Source of the DNA: Candidatus Frackibacter sp. WG13
Lineage (GTDB): Bacteria > Bacillota > Halanaerobiia > Halobacteroidales > Acetohalobiaceae
DNA: 64,000 nt
Reading direction: 5' to 3'
Assembly (NCBI RefSeq): GCF_900114655.1
Contig: NZ_FOTT01000004.1
Span: forward strand, 1-64,000
Under the pieces are notes generated by a model. The model searched no databases. It was not told the origin of the DNA and saw only the letters and a program-made list of their open reading frames with translations. This document shows, in pieces, positions 1 to 8,919 of this stretch (the first letter of the stretch is position 1; each line of letters begins with the position of its first letter). A program made the position numbers and the translations under genes.

Positions 1-56
1 TTTGACAGTCGAGTAAAAGCTGATAACTCTAATTAAAGTTATCAGACAGTCCTCTT

Positions 57-90
57 CAAACCGTACATGAGATTTTCCCTCATACGGCTT
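57..90 (-). ncRNA. Group II intron domain V hairpin
   Basis: Read on the minus strand, this 34-nt hairpin has the AGC-like catalytic start, a GTATGAGG stem strand, a GAAAAT tip and the CATGTACGG return strand of group II domain V. It is the catalytic core of the ribozyme. It looks intact, so the intron may still splice. Domain VI (about 50-8) follows directly, with a perfect stem formed by CTGATAACT and AGTTATCAG. Confidence 0.85.
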
Positions 91-128
91 CCCTTTAGAC
101 TTCATCTAAAGCTTTCACAAGTGTCAGT

Positions 129-1460
129 TTAATAAGCACTAGGTTTTATTAATCCGTATTTCTCAACTAATACCTTGTATGCTCCTTTACTATAGAGCTT
201 GCTTCTTCTCTGACTTTTCCTTTTATAGTACCTGCCTAACCTACACTTTAGGTACCATTCTATATTCCTTTTTGCTTTATTTGGATAACTTACCCCTTCT
301 ATGGAAAAATAGTTTATCCAGCCTCTAATTTTTGAGTTTAGTTCATTTGCGATTCTCATTGGCACCAGATGGCCAGATTTCTTTAAATAACTTCCTATTT
401 TCCTTCTTAACTTTTTCAGGGATTTCTTACTCGGGAATACATTCCAATATCTCTTGTCTTCATTAAACAAACTTTTATCAAATCTAAATGTAAACCCTAG
501 AAAATCAAATGATTTCTCCCTAGCTTTTACTGTTTTTGTTTTCTCTTCATTTATTCTAAGACCCATTCTCTCAAGTAATCCTAGTAACGCACCTTTTATC
601 TTACTTGAAATTTTCTTCCCCATCACAACAAAATCATCAGCAAATCTGACAATTTTAATTCTTGCCTCTCTGAATAACTTCCATCCACCATCCACTATTT
701 TATCTAATAGATTTAGATATATGTTGGCTAAAAGTGGAGATATAACCCCTCCTTGAGGAGTTCCTTGCTTACTTTTCTTCCCTCCAGTTATCTTTCCATC
801 TTCCTGTACTGGAGTCTTTAGCCATCCTTTGATTAAGCTTAAAGTATGTTTATCACTCACTCTCTGAGCTACTAATATCATTAGCTTATCATGTGGAATG
901 GTGTCAAAGTAAGAACTTAAATCGGCATCATATACCTCTGTGTTTCCTGCTTTTAAGTTATCTTTGATTTCCTTTATTGCATCTGCTGCACTTCTTTTTG
1001 GTCTAAAACCATATGAAATATCTGCAAAATCTGCTTCAAATATTGGTTCTATTACGATTTTGCATGACATTTGTACTACTCTATCTCTTATAGTGGGAAT
1101 ACCTAAAGGTCTTTTCTTCCCGTTTTCTTTTTCTATATAAACTCTTTTGACTGGGGAAGATTTATAGCTTTTAGTCTTTAGTTCTTTATGCAAGCTATTT
1201 ATGAAGTCTCCTAAACCTTCGTTCTCTATATCTTCAAAACTTACTCCATCTATACCAGGACTTCCATCATTCTTTTTCACCCGGAAATATGCTTCCAGCA
1301 AGAATTTCTTTGACATTATCTTATCGTATAGAATATAGAACTTGAATTCTTCTTCTTGCTTTGCTTTTAGATATATCTTCCCCTGAAAGTCTCGTATGCT
1401 TTCCTCATCTCGTTGTGGTATGTTATTTGAAATGGGTTGCAATTCTAGGTTTTTCACCAA
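129..1460 (-). CDS. ltrA: Group II intron reverse transcriptase/maturase
   Basis: This 443-residue intron-encoded protein helps its host intron splice and copies it into new DNA sites. The reverse transcriptase palm and fingers occupy roughly residues 60-310, with the fingers motif GIDGVSF, the template-grip stretch GTPQGGVISPLLANIYL and the catalytic FADD box (usual form YADD). A maturase (domain X) segment follows at about 330-420, with GWINYFS. The protein ends soon after, with no HNH endonuclease domain, so mobility would have to use nicked or replicating DNA, as in the endonuclease-lacking bacterial lineages. The frame is open throughout and the length is normal for that group. It lies inside intron domain IV. 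Confidence 0.93.
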   Translation of the reverse strand: MVKNLELQPISNNIPQRDEESIRDFQGKIYLKAKQEEEFKFYILYDKIMSKKFLLEAYFRVKKNDGSPGIDGVSFEDIENEGLGDFINSLHKELKTKSYKSSPVKRVYIEKENGKKRPLGIPTIRDRVVQMSCKIVIEPIFEADFADISYGFRPKRSAADAIKEIKDNLKAGNTEVYDADLSSYFDTIPHDKLMILVAQRVSDKHTLSLIKGWLKTPVQEDGKITGGKKSKQGTPQGGVISPLLANIYLNLLDKIVDGGWKLFREARIKIVRFADDFVVMGKKISSKIKGALLGLLERMGLRINEEKTKTVKAREKSFDFLGFTFRFDKSLFNEDKRYWNVFPSKKSLKKLRRKIGSYLKKSGHLVPMRIANELNSKIRGWINYFSIEGVSYPNKAKRNIEWYLKCRLGRYYKRKSQRRSKLYSKGAYKVLVEKYGLIKPSAY

Positions 1461-2112
1461 TTTGCAAATACTCCTCTCAACAAAAGATTGTCTAAAGTAA
1501 TGTCCCTTTGCTAATACAAGTTATTCTGTCTTATATATCATCGCTACTATGGACATCTCCGCATTCTTCTCTGCGATTTCCCATTTCGGTTACCCTTATA
1601 GGTAAAATCTTAGGTTGTAATCCCAACAGAAAAGAACTTCTCAAGTTCCTATGCTATCCATTTATATCCACGCCATCTCTTTTAACCCCGATAGTCCCAC
1701 CTATATGACCATTTTGCTATTTATAGGTAGTGGCAGGTTTCACCCAGTCTCGAGAGGCTGACCGACTATAATTTAGTTTAACGAGGCTACACCAAGTTCA
1801 CTTTCGTTACGGCTTAGATACTGTCTTGATAGGCTTCTACTTTGACTGTCACCAGCTTCGTAGCTATCTCAACTTCTATTTGAAAATGGTAATTGAATAG
1901 ATTGGACTTTCACCAATTGGATAAAACATAAGCTTAACTTGACGCTCCAAGACTATACACGAGACTTTTAAAACCTAGATTCATGTTATTCAATATTAAT
2001 CTACGCCTCATTCATTAACTATGTTTAATTCATTTCTTATTCTTTAAGTTTTTAGTCTGTGTTTGGTCTGCGGAAGTCTGTGTCTAATAAATCTTTAAAG
2101 GTTTTATCCGTA

Positions 2113-2994
2113 TTACATATAACCTTCTTTTCTAAGTTCCTCAAGACCTCCACCGTCTTCCTTATCCTGCTCACGACCTGCTCTCTCAGCAATATTAGAA
2201 AACTTACCAGTCTTCAACTCTTCAATTATCTCCGCTGGATTACTAGCTGTCGATTCGACAGGGTTAGTACAAGGTGCACATCCTAATGATCTATATCTAG
2301 TTCCATCACCTTGATCAAAGTAAAGTGAAACCATCGGAATATTCTCTCGTTCAATATATTCCCAGATATTCAACTCTGTCCAATCTAATAACGGATGAAT
2401 CCTAACGTGAGTTCCTGGTGCAAAATCAGTCTTATACTGATCCCAAAACTCTGGTGGCTGATCTCCTATCTCCCAGTCATTATTTGTATCTCTTGGAGAG
2501 AAGTATCGTTCCTTAGACCGCGTACCTTCCTCATCAGCTCTTACACCGACGATAACACCAGTATACGGCTCAGTATTTTTGTCTATCTCATATTCTCCAG
2601 TCTTATGATTCATTCTGTATCTAGGCCAATTACCGTTCAATGTATTCTTTAACCCCGCTGTCTTTAACTTACGACAACAGTCCAATCTAGTCGTATTCCC
2701 ATCGGGAAAGGTCTGTTTTTCTTCTAAAGCTTTCTTATTTTGACCGTAAATCATATCTAACTTCCACTCCCGAGCTAATCTATCACGATGTTCAATCATC
2801 TCCGCAATCTTATAATTTGTATCTATATGCACCAAAGGAATCGGCACATGACCAAAGAACGCCTTCCTTGCTAACCATAATAATACGGTACTATCTTTCC
2901 CAATCGACCATAACATACTTAAATTCTTAAATTCACTATAAGCTTCACGTAAAATGTGAATACTTCTATTCTCTAACTTATCTAAATGATCCAT
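2113..2994 (-). CDS. cysD: Sulfate adenylyltransferase subunit 2 (CysD)
   Basis: CysD is the small, catalytic subunit of heterodimeric ATP sulfurylase and forms adenosine 5'-phosphosulfate from sulfate and ATP in the cytoplasm. The PP-loop signature SIGKDS lies near residue 31, followed by LARKAF and the HIDTNYK stretch typical of CysD. The arginine-rich [10 protein letters not shown] segment and C-terminal CAPCTNP are also family features. At 293 residues ending KEGYM it is full length. A GGAGG site lies 9 nt before the ATG. The GTPase partner CysN is absent from the window; it would be expected downstream, beyond the group II intron, so co-transcription may depend on transcription running through the intron. 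Confidence 0.93.
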   Translation of the reverse strand: MDHLDKLENRSIHILREAYSEFKNLSMLWSIGKDSTVLLWLARKAFFGHVPIPLVHIDTNYKIAEMIEHRDRLAREWKLDMIYGQNKKALEEKQTFPDGNTTRLDCCRKLKTAGLKNTLNGNWPRYRMNHKTGEYEIDKNTEPYTGVIVGVRADEEGTRSKERYFSPRDTNNDWEIGDQPPEFWDQYKTDFAPGTHVRIHPLLDWTELNIWEYIERENIPMVSLYFDQGDGTRYRSLGCAPCTNPVESTASNPAEIIEELKTGKFSNIAERAGREQDKEDGGGLEELRKEGYM

Positions 2995-3229
2995 GAATTA
3001 GTTTGCCTCCTTCTCAATCTCTATCATATGTTTCTTAAAGGTAATAAGTGACAAATATTAAAATTAATTATTAACATCTTTATAAAATATGTTCAATGAG
3101 ACCACTATATTACAATTGAACAATCAATAAATAATAGTGACCCACATATTAAAGTTTTAATACAATAAATTTCATTCCTGGTTTCTTTTTTAATCTTTTA
3201 ATATAAATCAAAACTTCATTATTAAAGAA

Positions 3230-3260
3230 GCTATATTATGTGAATCCTACATAATATAGC
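3230..3260 (-). terminator. Hairpin downstream of the sulfur-carrier gene
   Basis: A 12-bp perfect inverted repeat (GCTATATTATGT / ACATAATATAGC) with a 7-nt loop starts 22 nt past the hcyS-like stop codon. On the minus strand it is followed by TTCTTTAATAA, a poor U-tract. It is probably a weak terminator between this operon and cysD. The rest of the 288-bp gap up to cysD is AT-rich, and I recognise nothing else in it. Confidence 0.55.
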
Positions 3261-3282
3261 CCTTAAACTTATAGCGTAATAT

Positions 3283-3483
3283 TTAGTTGCCGCCTCCCAT
3301 AAAGAATAACATCTCTACTTCATCGCCATCGCTTAATTCAGTCACTTCAATTCGGTCTTTATTAACCACTTGTTCATTCACCTTGAGAGAAACTAAATCA
3401 GGGTTAACATCAAACTCTTCTAATAACTCTAACAAATTACTTGTTTCTGTTTCATGTTTCTCACCATTTACTACCAACTCCAT
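3283..3483 (-). CDS. ThiS/MoaD-family sulfur carrier protein (HcyS-like)
   Basis: This 66-residue ubiquitin-fold protein would carry sulfur as a C-terminal thiocarboxylate. The ThiS hallmarks are an N-terminal MELVVNGE strand, a central SLKVNEQVVNKDR segment and a terminal GDEVEMLFFMGGG. It does not stop at the diglycine: the last codons read Gly-Gly-Gly-Asn-stop, so one extra residue masks the reactive glycine. Such tails occur in the HcyS carriers of protein-thiocarboxylate-dependent homocysteine synthesis, where a JAMM protease trims them. The adjoining E1-like gene (23 nt upstream) and metY fit that role better than thiazole synthesis, as no thiG or thiH is nearby. A GGAG site lies about 11 nt before the ATG. 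Confidence 0.85.
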   Translation of the reverse strand: MELVVNGEKHETETSNLLELLEEFDVNPDLVSLKVNEQVVNKDRIEVTELSDGDEVEMLFFMGGGN

Positions 3484-3506
3484 ATTATTATTTCACTCCT
3501 TTATTT

Positions 3507-4319
3507 TTAGTCGTTCTCTTGCAGAGAACAATGTATAGTATACTCTTCTAATTCAGTAATTTCTGGTTTAGCACCACAAAGTGAACAATCTGAATTCTGT
3601 TCTATCTTCACTTCTCTAAATGATAACTGTAAAGCATCATAAATTACAAGTCTTCCGATTAACGATTCACCAATTCCTAATAAATACTTAATCGCCTCTG
3701 TAGCTTGTAAAGTACCAATAGTTCCAGCGATCGCTCCTAAAACTCCTGCTTCTTGACAACTAGGGATACTCCCTGGCTTAGGTGGTTCCGGAAATACACA
3801 ACGATAACAAGGTCCTTCTTCTGGGTCAATTAATGTTACTTGCCCTTCAAATCGCAAGATTCCACCTTCTACCAAAGGCGTGTTAGTAAATACACACGCA
3901 TCATTAACTAAATAACGAGCAGCAAAATTATCAACACCATCAATCACTATATCATATTGAGAAACTAAATCTTCTACATTATCTGTCCCAAGACGTTGAT
4001 TATAAGTTATAATCTCTACGTTCGGATTTAATGCCTCTAAAGTTTCCTTTGCTGAATCAGTTTTAGCTCTTCCTACATCATCAGTACTATGTAGAATCTG
4101 TCGCTGTAAATTACTAAGGTCAACTTCATCAAAATCTACAATTCCAATCTTACCTACTCCCGCTGCCACTAAATAGTAGGCTACTGGTGAACCTAGCCCT
4201 CCTGCACCTACGACTAATACACTGGATTCTCTTAATTTTGCCTGTCCCTCTACTCCTACTTCTTGTAATAGAATATGCCTACTATATCTTTCGACTTCAT
4301 CTTCATTAAAATCAAACAT
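3507..4319 (-). CDS. ThiF/MoeB/HesA-family sulfur-carrier adenylyltransferase (HcyF-like)
   Basis: This E1-like enzyme of 270 residues should adenylate the C-terminus of the neighbouring sulfur carrier with ATP before sulfur transfer. The nucleotide-binding GAGGLGSP motif is near residue 38, followed by IVDFDEVDLSNLQRQ with the catalytic arginine. Two CxxC pairs (CYRC near 190 and CSLC near 248) form the usual structural zinc site. There is no rhodanese domain. It starts after a strong GGGGGAG site and is followed by the carrier gene. Its place between metY and cysD suggests a dedicated partner for sulfide delivery to homocysteine rather than molybdopterin or thiamine synthesis; that assignment is inference. 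Confidence 0.88.
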   Translation of the reverse strand: MFDFNEDEVERYSRHILLQEVGVEGQAKLRESSVLVVGAGGLGSPVAYYLVAAGVGKIGIVDFDEVDLSNLQRQILHSTDDVGRAKTDSAKETLEALNPNVEIITYNQRLGTDNVEDLVSQYDIVIDGVDNFAARYLVNDACVFTNTPLVEGGILRFEGQVTLIDPEEGPCYRCVFPEPPKPGSIPSCQEAGVLGAIAGTIGTLQATEAIKYLLGIGESLIGRLVIYDALQLSFREVKIEQNSDCSLCGAKPEITELEEYTIHCSLQEND

Positions 4320-4604
4320 TTATTCTCCCCCTTTTATAAGAGTTTATCTATTAAATTGAATATTCCTTAAACAAGATGTCTTAAATCTATTATACCATAA
4401 TTTATTAGAGACTAAGATTACTACAAAAAAATTAAGTAAACATCTTATACATAACCAAAAATATTATCCCGAGTAATCTCATTGGTTTTTATGTATTTAA
4501 GCTAATATAATTATAACAGATAACTTTAATACTTTCAAGGCCATTTAATAAATAATTATAATAAAACCCATCAGTTTACCTGGTATTAATATAAAAAATA
4601 TAAT

Positions 4605-5828
4605 CTAATCTTTAACATCCTCTAAGGCTCTCGTAAAATCACCTTTAAGGTCTTCTATATCTTCAACTCCAACACTAATTCGAATTAAATCATCGTAGAC
4701 TCCTAATACTTCTTTTTCTTCTGCTGTATTATTAGCATATATAGTTGAAGCAGGATGGATTACTAATGATTTTACATCACCAATATTAGGCGAGTTATAA
4801 AAGTATTGCAAGCTTTCGATAATTTTAAATGCTTTTTCCTTACTACCGACTCTTAAGGTTAACATTCCTCCAAAGCCTACCTGAAACAGATCCTTCGCTC
4901 TAGTATGGTATTTATTCTCTTTTAAACCTGGATACGTTACTTCATCTATTTCCGGATTTGAATCTAAGAATTGGGCTAATTCGAATGCATTCTGACAATG
5001 CCTTTCTATGCGCAAAGCAAGAGTCGGAATTCCTAATTCGTTTAAGAAAGAGTTCATTGGTGATATGCAAGCACCAAGATTACGAGCAGTCTCTCCTCTT
5101 ATTTTTGCACTAAATGCAAAATTGCTAAATTCTTTATATTTAGAAAAAGTATTAAATTTACCCCAATTAAAGTTCGCACCATCAATAATAACTCCCCCAA
5201 TAGAATTAGCAGTTCCGTTTATATACTTAGAGGTTGAATGAATCACTATATTAGCACCTAATTCAATCGGATTAATTAAACAAGGACTAGTCATTGTATT
5301 ATCAACTATTAATGGTACTCCTTTTTCTTTGCACAATTCAGCAATCCCCTTAATGTCAGGTATATCTAATTTAGGATTACCCAATGTCTCTAAGAAGACA
5401 AATTTAGTCTTATTATTTAATAGTTCTGCTATATCATTCTTCTCCACCCCAGAAGCAAATCTAGGTTTGATACCATAATTTTTATAACTTTTAAATAAAT
5501 TATAAGTTCCGCCAAACAAAGAGCTAGTCGCAATAAATTCATCACCTTCTTCTAAAATTGCTAAAGTACAAGTAGTAATTGCTCCCATTCCTGAAGAACA
5601 TAATAGAGCAGTCTCGCCTTGTTCTAATGTAGCTAATTTTTGCTCTACATTACTAATAGATGGATTCCCCACCCTAGTATATGTATAACCTGGAGCCTTA
5701 TTATTAAATACCGCTTCTAAATCTTCAGGTTTTTCATAAGCAAAAGAGTTACTTAAATATACTGGTGTATTTGTAGACCCATTTGCATCTTTAGAATCAA
5801 AATTGACTAATTTTGTATTAAATTTCAT
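4605..5828 (-). CDS. metY: O-acetylhomoserine sulfhydrylase (MetY-type PLP enzyme)
   Basis: A 407-residue Cys/Met-metabolism PLP enzyme. MetY makes homocysteine from an O-acylhomoserine and sulfide (or a protein thiocarboxylate). The N-terminal region contains YTYTRVGNPS and SSGMGAI (cofactor phosphate binding), VDNTM lies in the middle, and the Schiff-base lysine is in HSTSKYINGT. The C-terminal LVIHPAST and LIRISVGVED stretches are typical of homocysteine-forming members. A SAM-I riboswitch lies directly upstream, tying it to methionine supply. Downstream are the E1-like enzyme and sulfur carrier after a 285-bp gap in which I see no clear terminator. Cystathionine gamma-synthase is the main alternative, less likely given the internal SVGVED-type end and the context. 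Confidence 0.88.
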   Translation of the reverse strand: MKFNTKLVNFDSKDANGSTNTPVYLSNSFAYEKPEDLEAVFNNKAPGYTYTRVGNPSISNVEQKLATLEQGETALLCSSGMGAITTCTLAILEEGDEFIATSSLFGGTYNLFKSYKNYGIKPRFASGVEKNDIAELLNNKTKFVFLETLGNPKLDIPDIKGIAELCKEKGVPLIVDNTMTSPCLINPIELGANIVIHSTSKYINGTANSIGGVIIDGANFNWGKFNTFSKYKEFSNFAFSAKIRGETARNLGACISPMNSFLNELGIPTLALRIERHCQNAFELAQFLDSNPEIDEVTYPGLKENKYHTRAKDLFQVGFGGMLTLRVGSKEKAFKIIESLQYFYNSPNIGDVKSLVIHPASTIYANNTAEEKEVLGVYDDLIRISVGVEDIEDLKGDFTRALEDVKD

Positions 5829-5856
5829 TAATATTTCCTCCTCTATCTCTTATTAC

Positions 5857-6034
5857 AAAAACCTCTTCTCAGAAATGAGAAGAGGTTTTTGTTCGTTACC
5901 TAACCTTTTCTCATCTTTCAGTAAGAAATAGCAATTCTTACTGTAGGATTTAGCACCTGTTTAGTAATTGAATACAATTACTACTGGTTGCTGGGTTTCA
6001 TTGGGCCAGTCCCTCCACCGCTCTTGATAAGAAG
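5857..6034 (-). promoter_or_regulatory. SAM-I riboswitch (S-box) with terminator, upstream of metY
   Basis: On the minus strand, P1 is formed by TTCTTATC (6034-6027) and GATGAGAA (about 5926-5919). Between them are the invariant S-box blocks AGAGCGGTGGAGGGACTGGCCC, GAAACCCAGCAACC and AGGTGCTAAATCC; the first is given here only to place the class. A strong hairpin of AACCTCTTCTCA and TGAGAAGAGGTT with a T5 tail (5890-5857) is the terminator, and its 5' strand can compete with P1. SAM binding should end transcription before metY. No convincing promoter is visible between the metQ stop and this leader, so it may act as an internal attenuator in a metNIQ-metY transcript. Confidence 0.95.
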
Positions 6035-6065
6035 AATTTACTTTTATCTAATCATTACTCGAACT

Positions 6066-6893
6066 TTAGAATGTAGGTACAATAGCACCTTTATACTTCT
6101 CTTGAATGAATTTCTTCACAGTCTTAGAAGTTAATACATCTGCTAATTGATTTAATGCTTCGTTATTTTTATCTTCAGTTCTAACTGCTAATATATTAGC
6201 ATATGGCGATTCACTACCTTCCATAATGATTGCATCTTTAGTTGGTACTAAGTCAGCCTCTAATGCATAATTAGTATTAATCACTGCTGCTGTTACATCA
6301 GTTAATACTCTTGGTAATTGTGCCGCTGCTAACTCTTCAAACTTTAAATCCTTTGGATTTTCTACAATATCTACTGGTGTTGCTTCTAAACCAGCATCTT
6401 TATCTAATTTGATTAAACCATTCTTTTCTAATAATAATAGGGCACGACCTTCATTCGTAACATCATTAGGAAGAGCAATTGTAGCTCCTTTTTTAAGCTC
6501 TTTTAGCGAACTAATCTTTTCAGAATAAAGCCCCATTGGTTCAATATGAATTTTATTAATATAAGTAAGGTCTAACCCTCTTTCTTCTTTAAAGTTATTT
6601 AAATAAGGAACATGCTGAAAATAATTAGCATCGATACTTCCATCTGCCAAAGCAATATTAGGCGTTACATAATCAGTAAATTCCTTAATCTCTAACTCAA
6701 TCCCTTTCTTAGCTAGCAACGGCTTTACTTTCCTTAAGATTTCTGCATGTGGTACCGGTGTTGCTCCTACAACCAATTTTGTCTGTTCTGCCTTTCCTTT
6801 AGTCTCAGTAGCTTGATTCCCACTGCAGCCTACTACTAAACCTACTATTAATACTAACAAAATAGAAATTACAATTCTTTTACTCTTTAACAT
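6066..6893 (-). CDS. metQ: Methionine ABC transporter substrate-binding lipoprotein
   Basis: This NlpA/MetQ-family protein (275 residues) captures methionine outside the cytoplasmic membrane and delivers it to MetNI. It has a lipoprotein signal peptide: positive MLKSKR, a hydrophobic core and a lipobox LVVGC with acylated Cys23. The mature part opens with LVVGATPVPHAEIL, followed by DGSIDANYFQHVPYL, which is characteristic of MetQ. It is the last gene of the metN-metI-metQ order, 39 nt after metI. A second SAM riboswitch before metY starts only 32 nt past its stop codon. Confidence 0.95.
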   Translation of the reverse strand: MLKSKRIVISILLVLIVGLVVGCSGNQATETKGKAEQTKLVVGATPVPHAEILRKVKPLLAKKGIELEIKEFTDYVTPNIALADGSIDANYFQHVPYLNNFKEERGLDLTYINKIHIEPMGLYSEKISSLKELKKGATIALPNDVTNEGRALLLLEKNGLIKLDKDAGLEATPVDIVENPKDLKFEELAAAQLPRVLTDVTAAVINTNYALEADLVPTKDAIIMEGSESPYANILAVRTEDKNNEALNQLADVLTSKTVKKFIQEKYKGAIVPTF

Positions 6894-6932
6894 TAATACT
6901 CACTCCTCATCTTTCTTTTATTTTTAAAAATA

Positions 6933-7607
6933 TTAAGTTGCTTTGTTTAGTTTACTTGATAACCAATTGCCTATTGATTGAATCAATTGTACTAAAACGA
7001 CTAAGATAACTACTGTTTGTAACATTACATCTCCTTGAAAACGCTGATAACCATATCTAATTGCTATATCTCCTAGTCCACCTCCTCCAACTGCTCCTAC
7101 AATTGCAGAATACCCAATCAAACTAATCAAAGCTAATGTTATTCCCAATATTAATGATGGTAATGCTTCAGGAATTAATACTTTAGTAATAATCTCCCAT
7201 GGAGTAGCTCCCATCGCCTGTGCAGCCTCTACCACTCCAGGGTCTACTTCTTTTAATGAATTTTCAACAATACGTCCTATAAAAGGAATTGCTGCTACAG
7301 CCAAAGGAACAATTGCTGCTGTAGTACCAATTGAAGTCCCTACTATCAGTCTAGTAAAAGGAATAATTGCTACCATCAAAATAATGAACGGAATTGAACG
7401 AGCAACATTAATTATTGAGCCTAAAATGAAATTTATCTCTTTCTTTTCTAAAATACCATTTGGTTCTGTAACCACCACTCCTACTCCTAATGGAATCCCG
7501 AAAAATACAGCAATCATCATCGAAACTAAGACCATATATAATGTTTCTTGCAATCCTTGCAACAATAATTCTGAATTACTAGCTAACTGTCCTAACATCT
7601 CTGTCAT
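6933..7607 (-). CDS. metI: Methionine ABC transporter permease
   Basis: An integral membrane permease of 224 residues with about five hydrophobic helices, forming the methionine channel as a homodimer with MetN. The family signatures are the N-terminal LLLQGLQETLYMVL, the periplasmic-loop NVARSIPFIILMV and the ATPase-contacting EAAQAMGATPWEII loop near residue 130. Its start overlaps the end of metN by 29 nt and has a good GAGGTGA site 8 nt before the ATG, so the two are translationally coupled. It belongs to the SAM-controlled metNIQ operon. Confidence 0.95.
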   Translation of the reverse strand: MTEMLGQLASNSELLLQGLQETLYMVLVSMMIAVFFGIPLGVGVVVTEPNGILEKKEINFILGSIINVARSIPFIILMVAIIPFTRLIVGTSIGTTAAIVPLAVAAIPFIGRIVENSLKEVDPGVVEAAQAMGATPWEIITKVLIPEALPSLILGITLALISLIGYSAIVGAVGGGGLGDIAIRYGYQRFQGDVMLQTVVILVVLVQLIQSIGNWLSSKLNKAT

Positions 7608-8628
7608 TTCTAATCACCTCTATCTTTAAGTTCTGTTCTTCTAAGTAATTAACTGCCTGTTTAACTGAAAAATTATTTCCTGTTATCTCAATTAAGAGGA
7701 TTCCAAATGAGGTCTCTTGTATCTTATCTATATTGCCATACAAAATATTAGCATCTACATCACACTCTTTAATGACGTTAGATATAATCGGCTCTTTTAC
7801 TGATTTGCCAACAAATGAAACCTTGATTAGCTTTCCAGTTTCTGGTTCTATAACACTCTTTCTTTCGTAGAACTCTTCTGGTATATCGGCATTAATTACA
7901 CTCTGAACAAATCTTTTAGTCGTATCATGCTGTGGATTAGTAAAGACTTGAATCGTCTCTCCTTCTTCTATAATTGAACCTTTTTCTAAAACCGCTACCT
8001 TATCACAGATCTGTTTAATCACTTCCATTTCATGAGTAATTAAGACGACTGTAATTCCTAATTGGTGATTAATATCCTTCAATAAATCTAAAATCGAATC
8101 TGTAGTCTGTGGATCTAAAGAAGAAGTTGCTTCATCACATAATAGTAACTTCGGATCATTAGCTAAAGCTCTAGCAATACCTACTCTCTGTTGTTGCCCA
8201 CCACTTAACTGTGCTGGATAATTATTAGTTTTATCAGCTAATCCAACTAGTTCTAATAATTCATCAACTTTAACCCTGATCTGCTCTTTATCCACTCCTG
8301 CTAATTCTAATGGAAATGCCACATTATCAGCTACAGTTCTACTTTGCAATAGGTTAAAATTTTGAAAGATCATTCCAATCTTCTTTCTAGCTTTTCTTAA
8401 TTTCTTAGTGTTTAAAGTAGTTAAATCTTGACCATCTACAATCACTTGTCCTTCAGTAGGTTCTTCTAACAGATTCAAACAACGGATAAAACTACTCTTC
8501 CCGGCGCCACTAGGTCCAATAATCCCAAATATTTGACCTGCCTCAATCTCTAAGTTAACATTCTTTAAGGCAACTACTTGACCTTCTTCGCTATTGTATA
8601 CTTTGCTGAGTTCTTTAATTTGAATCAT
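7579..8628 (-). CDS. metN: Methionine ABC transporter ATP-binding protein
   Basis: The 349-residue ATPase powers methionine import. The Walker A is GPSGAGKSS near residue 38, the Q-loop is in GMIFQNF, the signature is LSGGQQQR and the Walker B is LLLCDEATSSLD, with a switch histidine in LITHEM. The last ~75 residues form the NIL regulatory domain of MetN (FVGKSVKEPIIS onward), where methionine binds to inhibit transport. It is the first gene of the operon and lies below a SAM-I riboswitch. Confidence 0.96.
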   Translation of the reverse strand: MIQIKELSKVYNSEEGQVVALKNVNLEIEAGQIFGIIGPSGAGKSSFIRCLNLLEEPTEGQVIVDGQDLTTLNTKKLRKARKKIGMIFQNFNLLQSRTVADNVAFPLELAGVDKEQIRVKVDELLELVGLADKTNNYPAQLSGGQQQRVGIARALANDPKLLLCDEATSSLDPQTTDSILDLLKDINHQLGITVVLITHEMEVIKQICDKVAVLEKGSIIEEGETIQVFTNPQHDTTKRFVQSVINADIPEEFYERKSVIEPETGKLIKVSFVGKSVKEPIISNVIKECDVDANILYGNIDKIQETSFGILLIEITGNNFSVKQAVNYLEEQNLKIEVIRNDRDVRTVS

Positions 8629-8712
8629 ATTATCACCCTTCTTAAATTTAAGACTCTTCTATAATCTCTTAATTAAAATATTATTAGCTAAATCATAGAG
8701 TATAGTAACATC

Positions 8713-8886
8713 AAAAAAACCTCTTCTCAATGAGAAGAGGTTAAAATTTCTAAGACCTTTCTCATCTTTCAATAAAAGTATTTGTATACTTTTACTGCAG
8801 GATTTGGCACCGCTATAGTAACTAACGACGTTACTACCGGTTGCCGGGTTTCATCGGGCCAGTCCCTCCACCTCTCTCGATAAGAG
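8713..8886 (-). promoter_or_regulatory. SAM-I riboswitch (S-box) with terminator, upstream of metNIQ
   Basis: A second S-box. On the minus strand it carries GGAGGGACTGGCCCGATGAA, CCCGGCAACCGG and CGGTGCCAAATCCTGC, with P1 formed by CTCTTATC and the GATGAGAAAG strand near 8760. The terminator is a perfect hairpin (AACCTCTTCTCA with TGAGAAGAGG and a T7 run) at 8742-8713. Its terminator stem is nearly identical to that of the metY S-box about 2.9 kb away. It should shut off methionine import when SAM is plentiful. Confidence 0.95.
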
Positions 8887-8919
8887 CATATTATTTAGTT
8901 ACTTATATAAGCTACTAAC

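Larger units (their letters stand above)
8..1960 (-). mobile_element. Group II intron with intron-encoded reverse transcriptase
   Basis: This is a self-splicing retroelement. On the minus strand it opens with GTGTATAG at 1960-1953, an acceptable variant of the group II 5' end. The six bases just before it (1966-1961, AGTCTC) are an exact complement of GAGACT at 1751-1746 inside the intron, a good IBS1/EBS1 pair that supports the 5' junction. The first 500 nt are the domain I-III region, and the reverse transcriptase gene fills domain IV. Domain V is clear at 90-57 (GCCGTATGAGG pairing across a GAAA-like tip with a CGTACGG strand). Domain VI follows as a hairpin with a candidate branch A seven bases from a likely 3' end at about position 8. 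The 3' end is uncertain by a few bases. It lies about 150 nt downstream of cysD in the same orientation, so it may separate cysD from a cysN outside the window. Confidence 0.88.

Noticed and set aside
3283-4319. Thiamine-specific thiS-thiF pair
   Set aside because: No thiG, thiH or TPP riboswitch is nearby, the carrier has an extra C-terminal Asn, and metY and cysD flank the pair.
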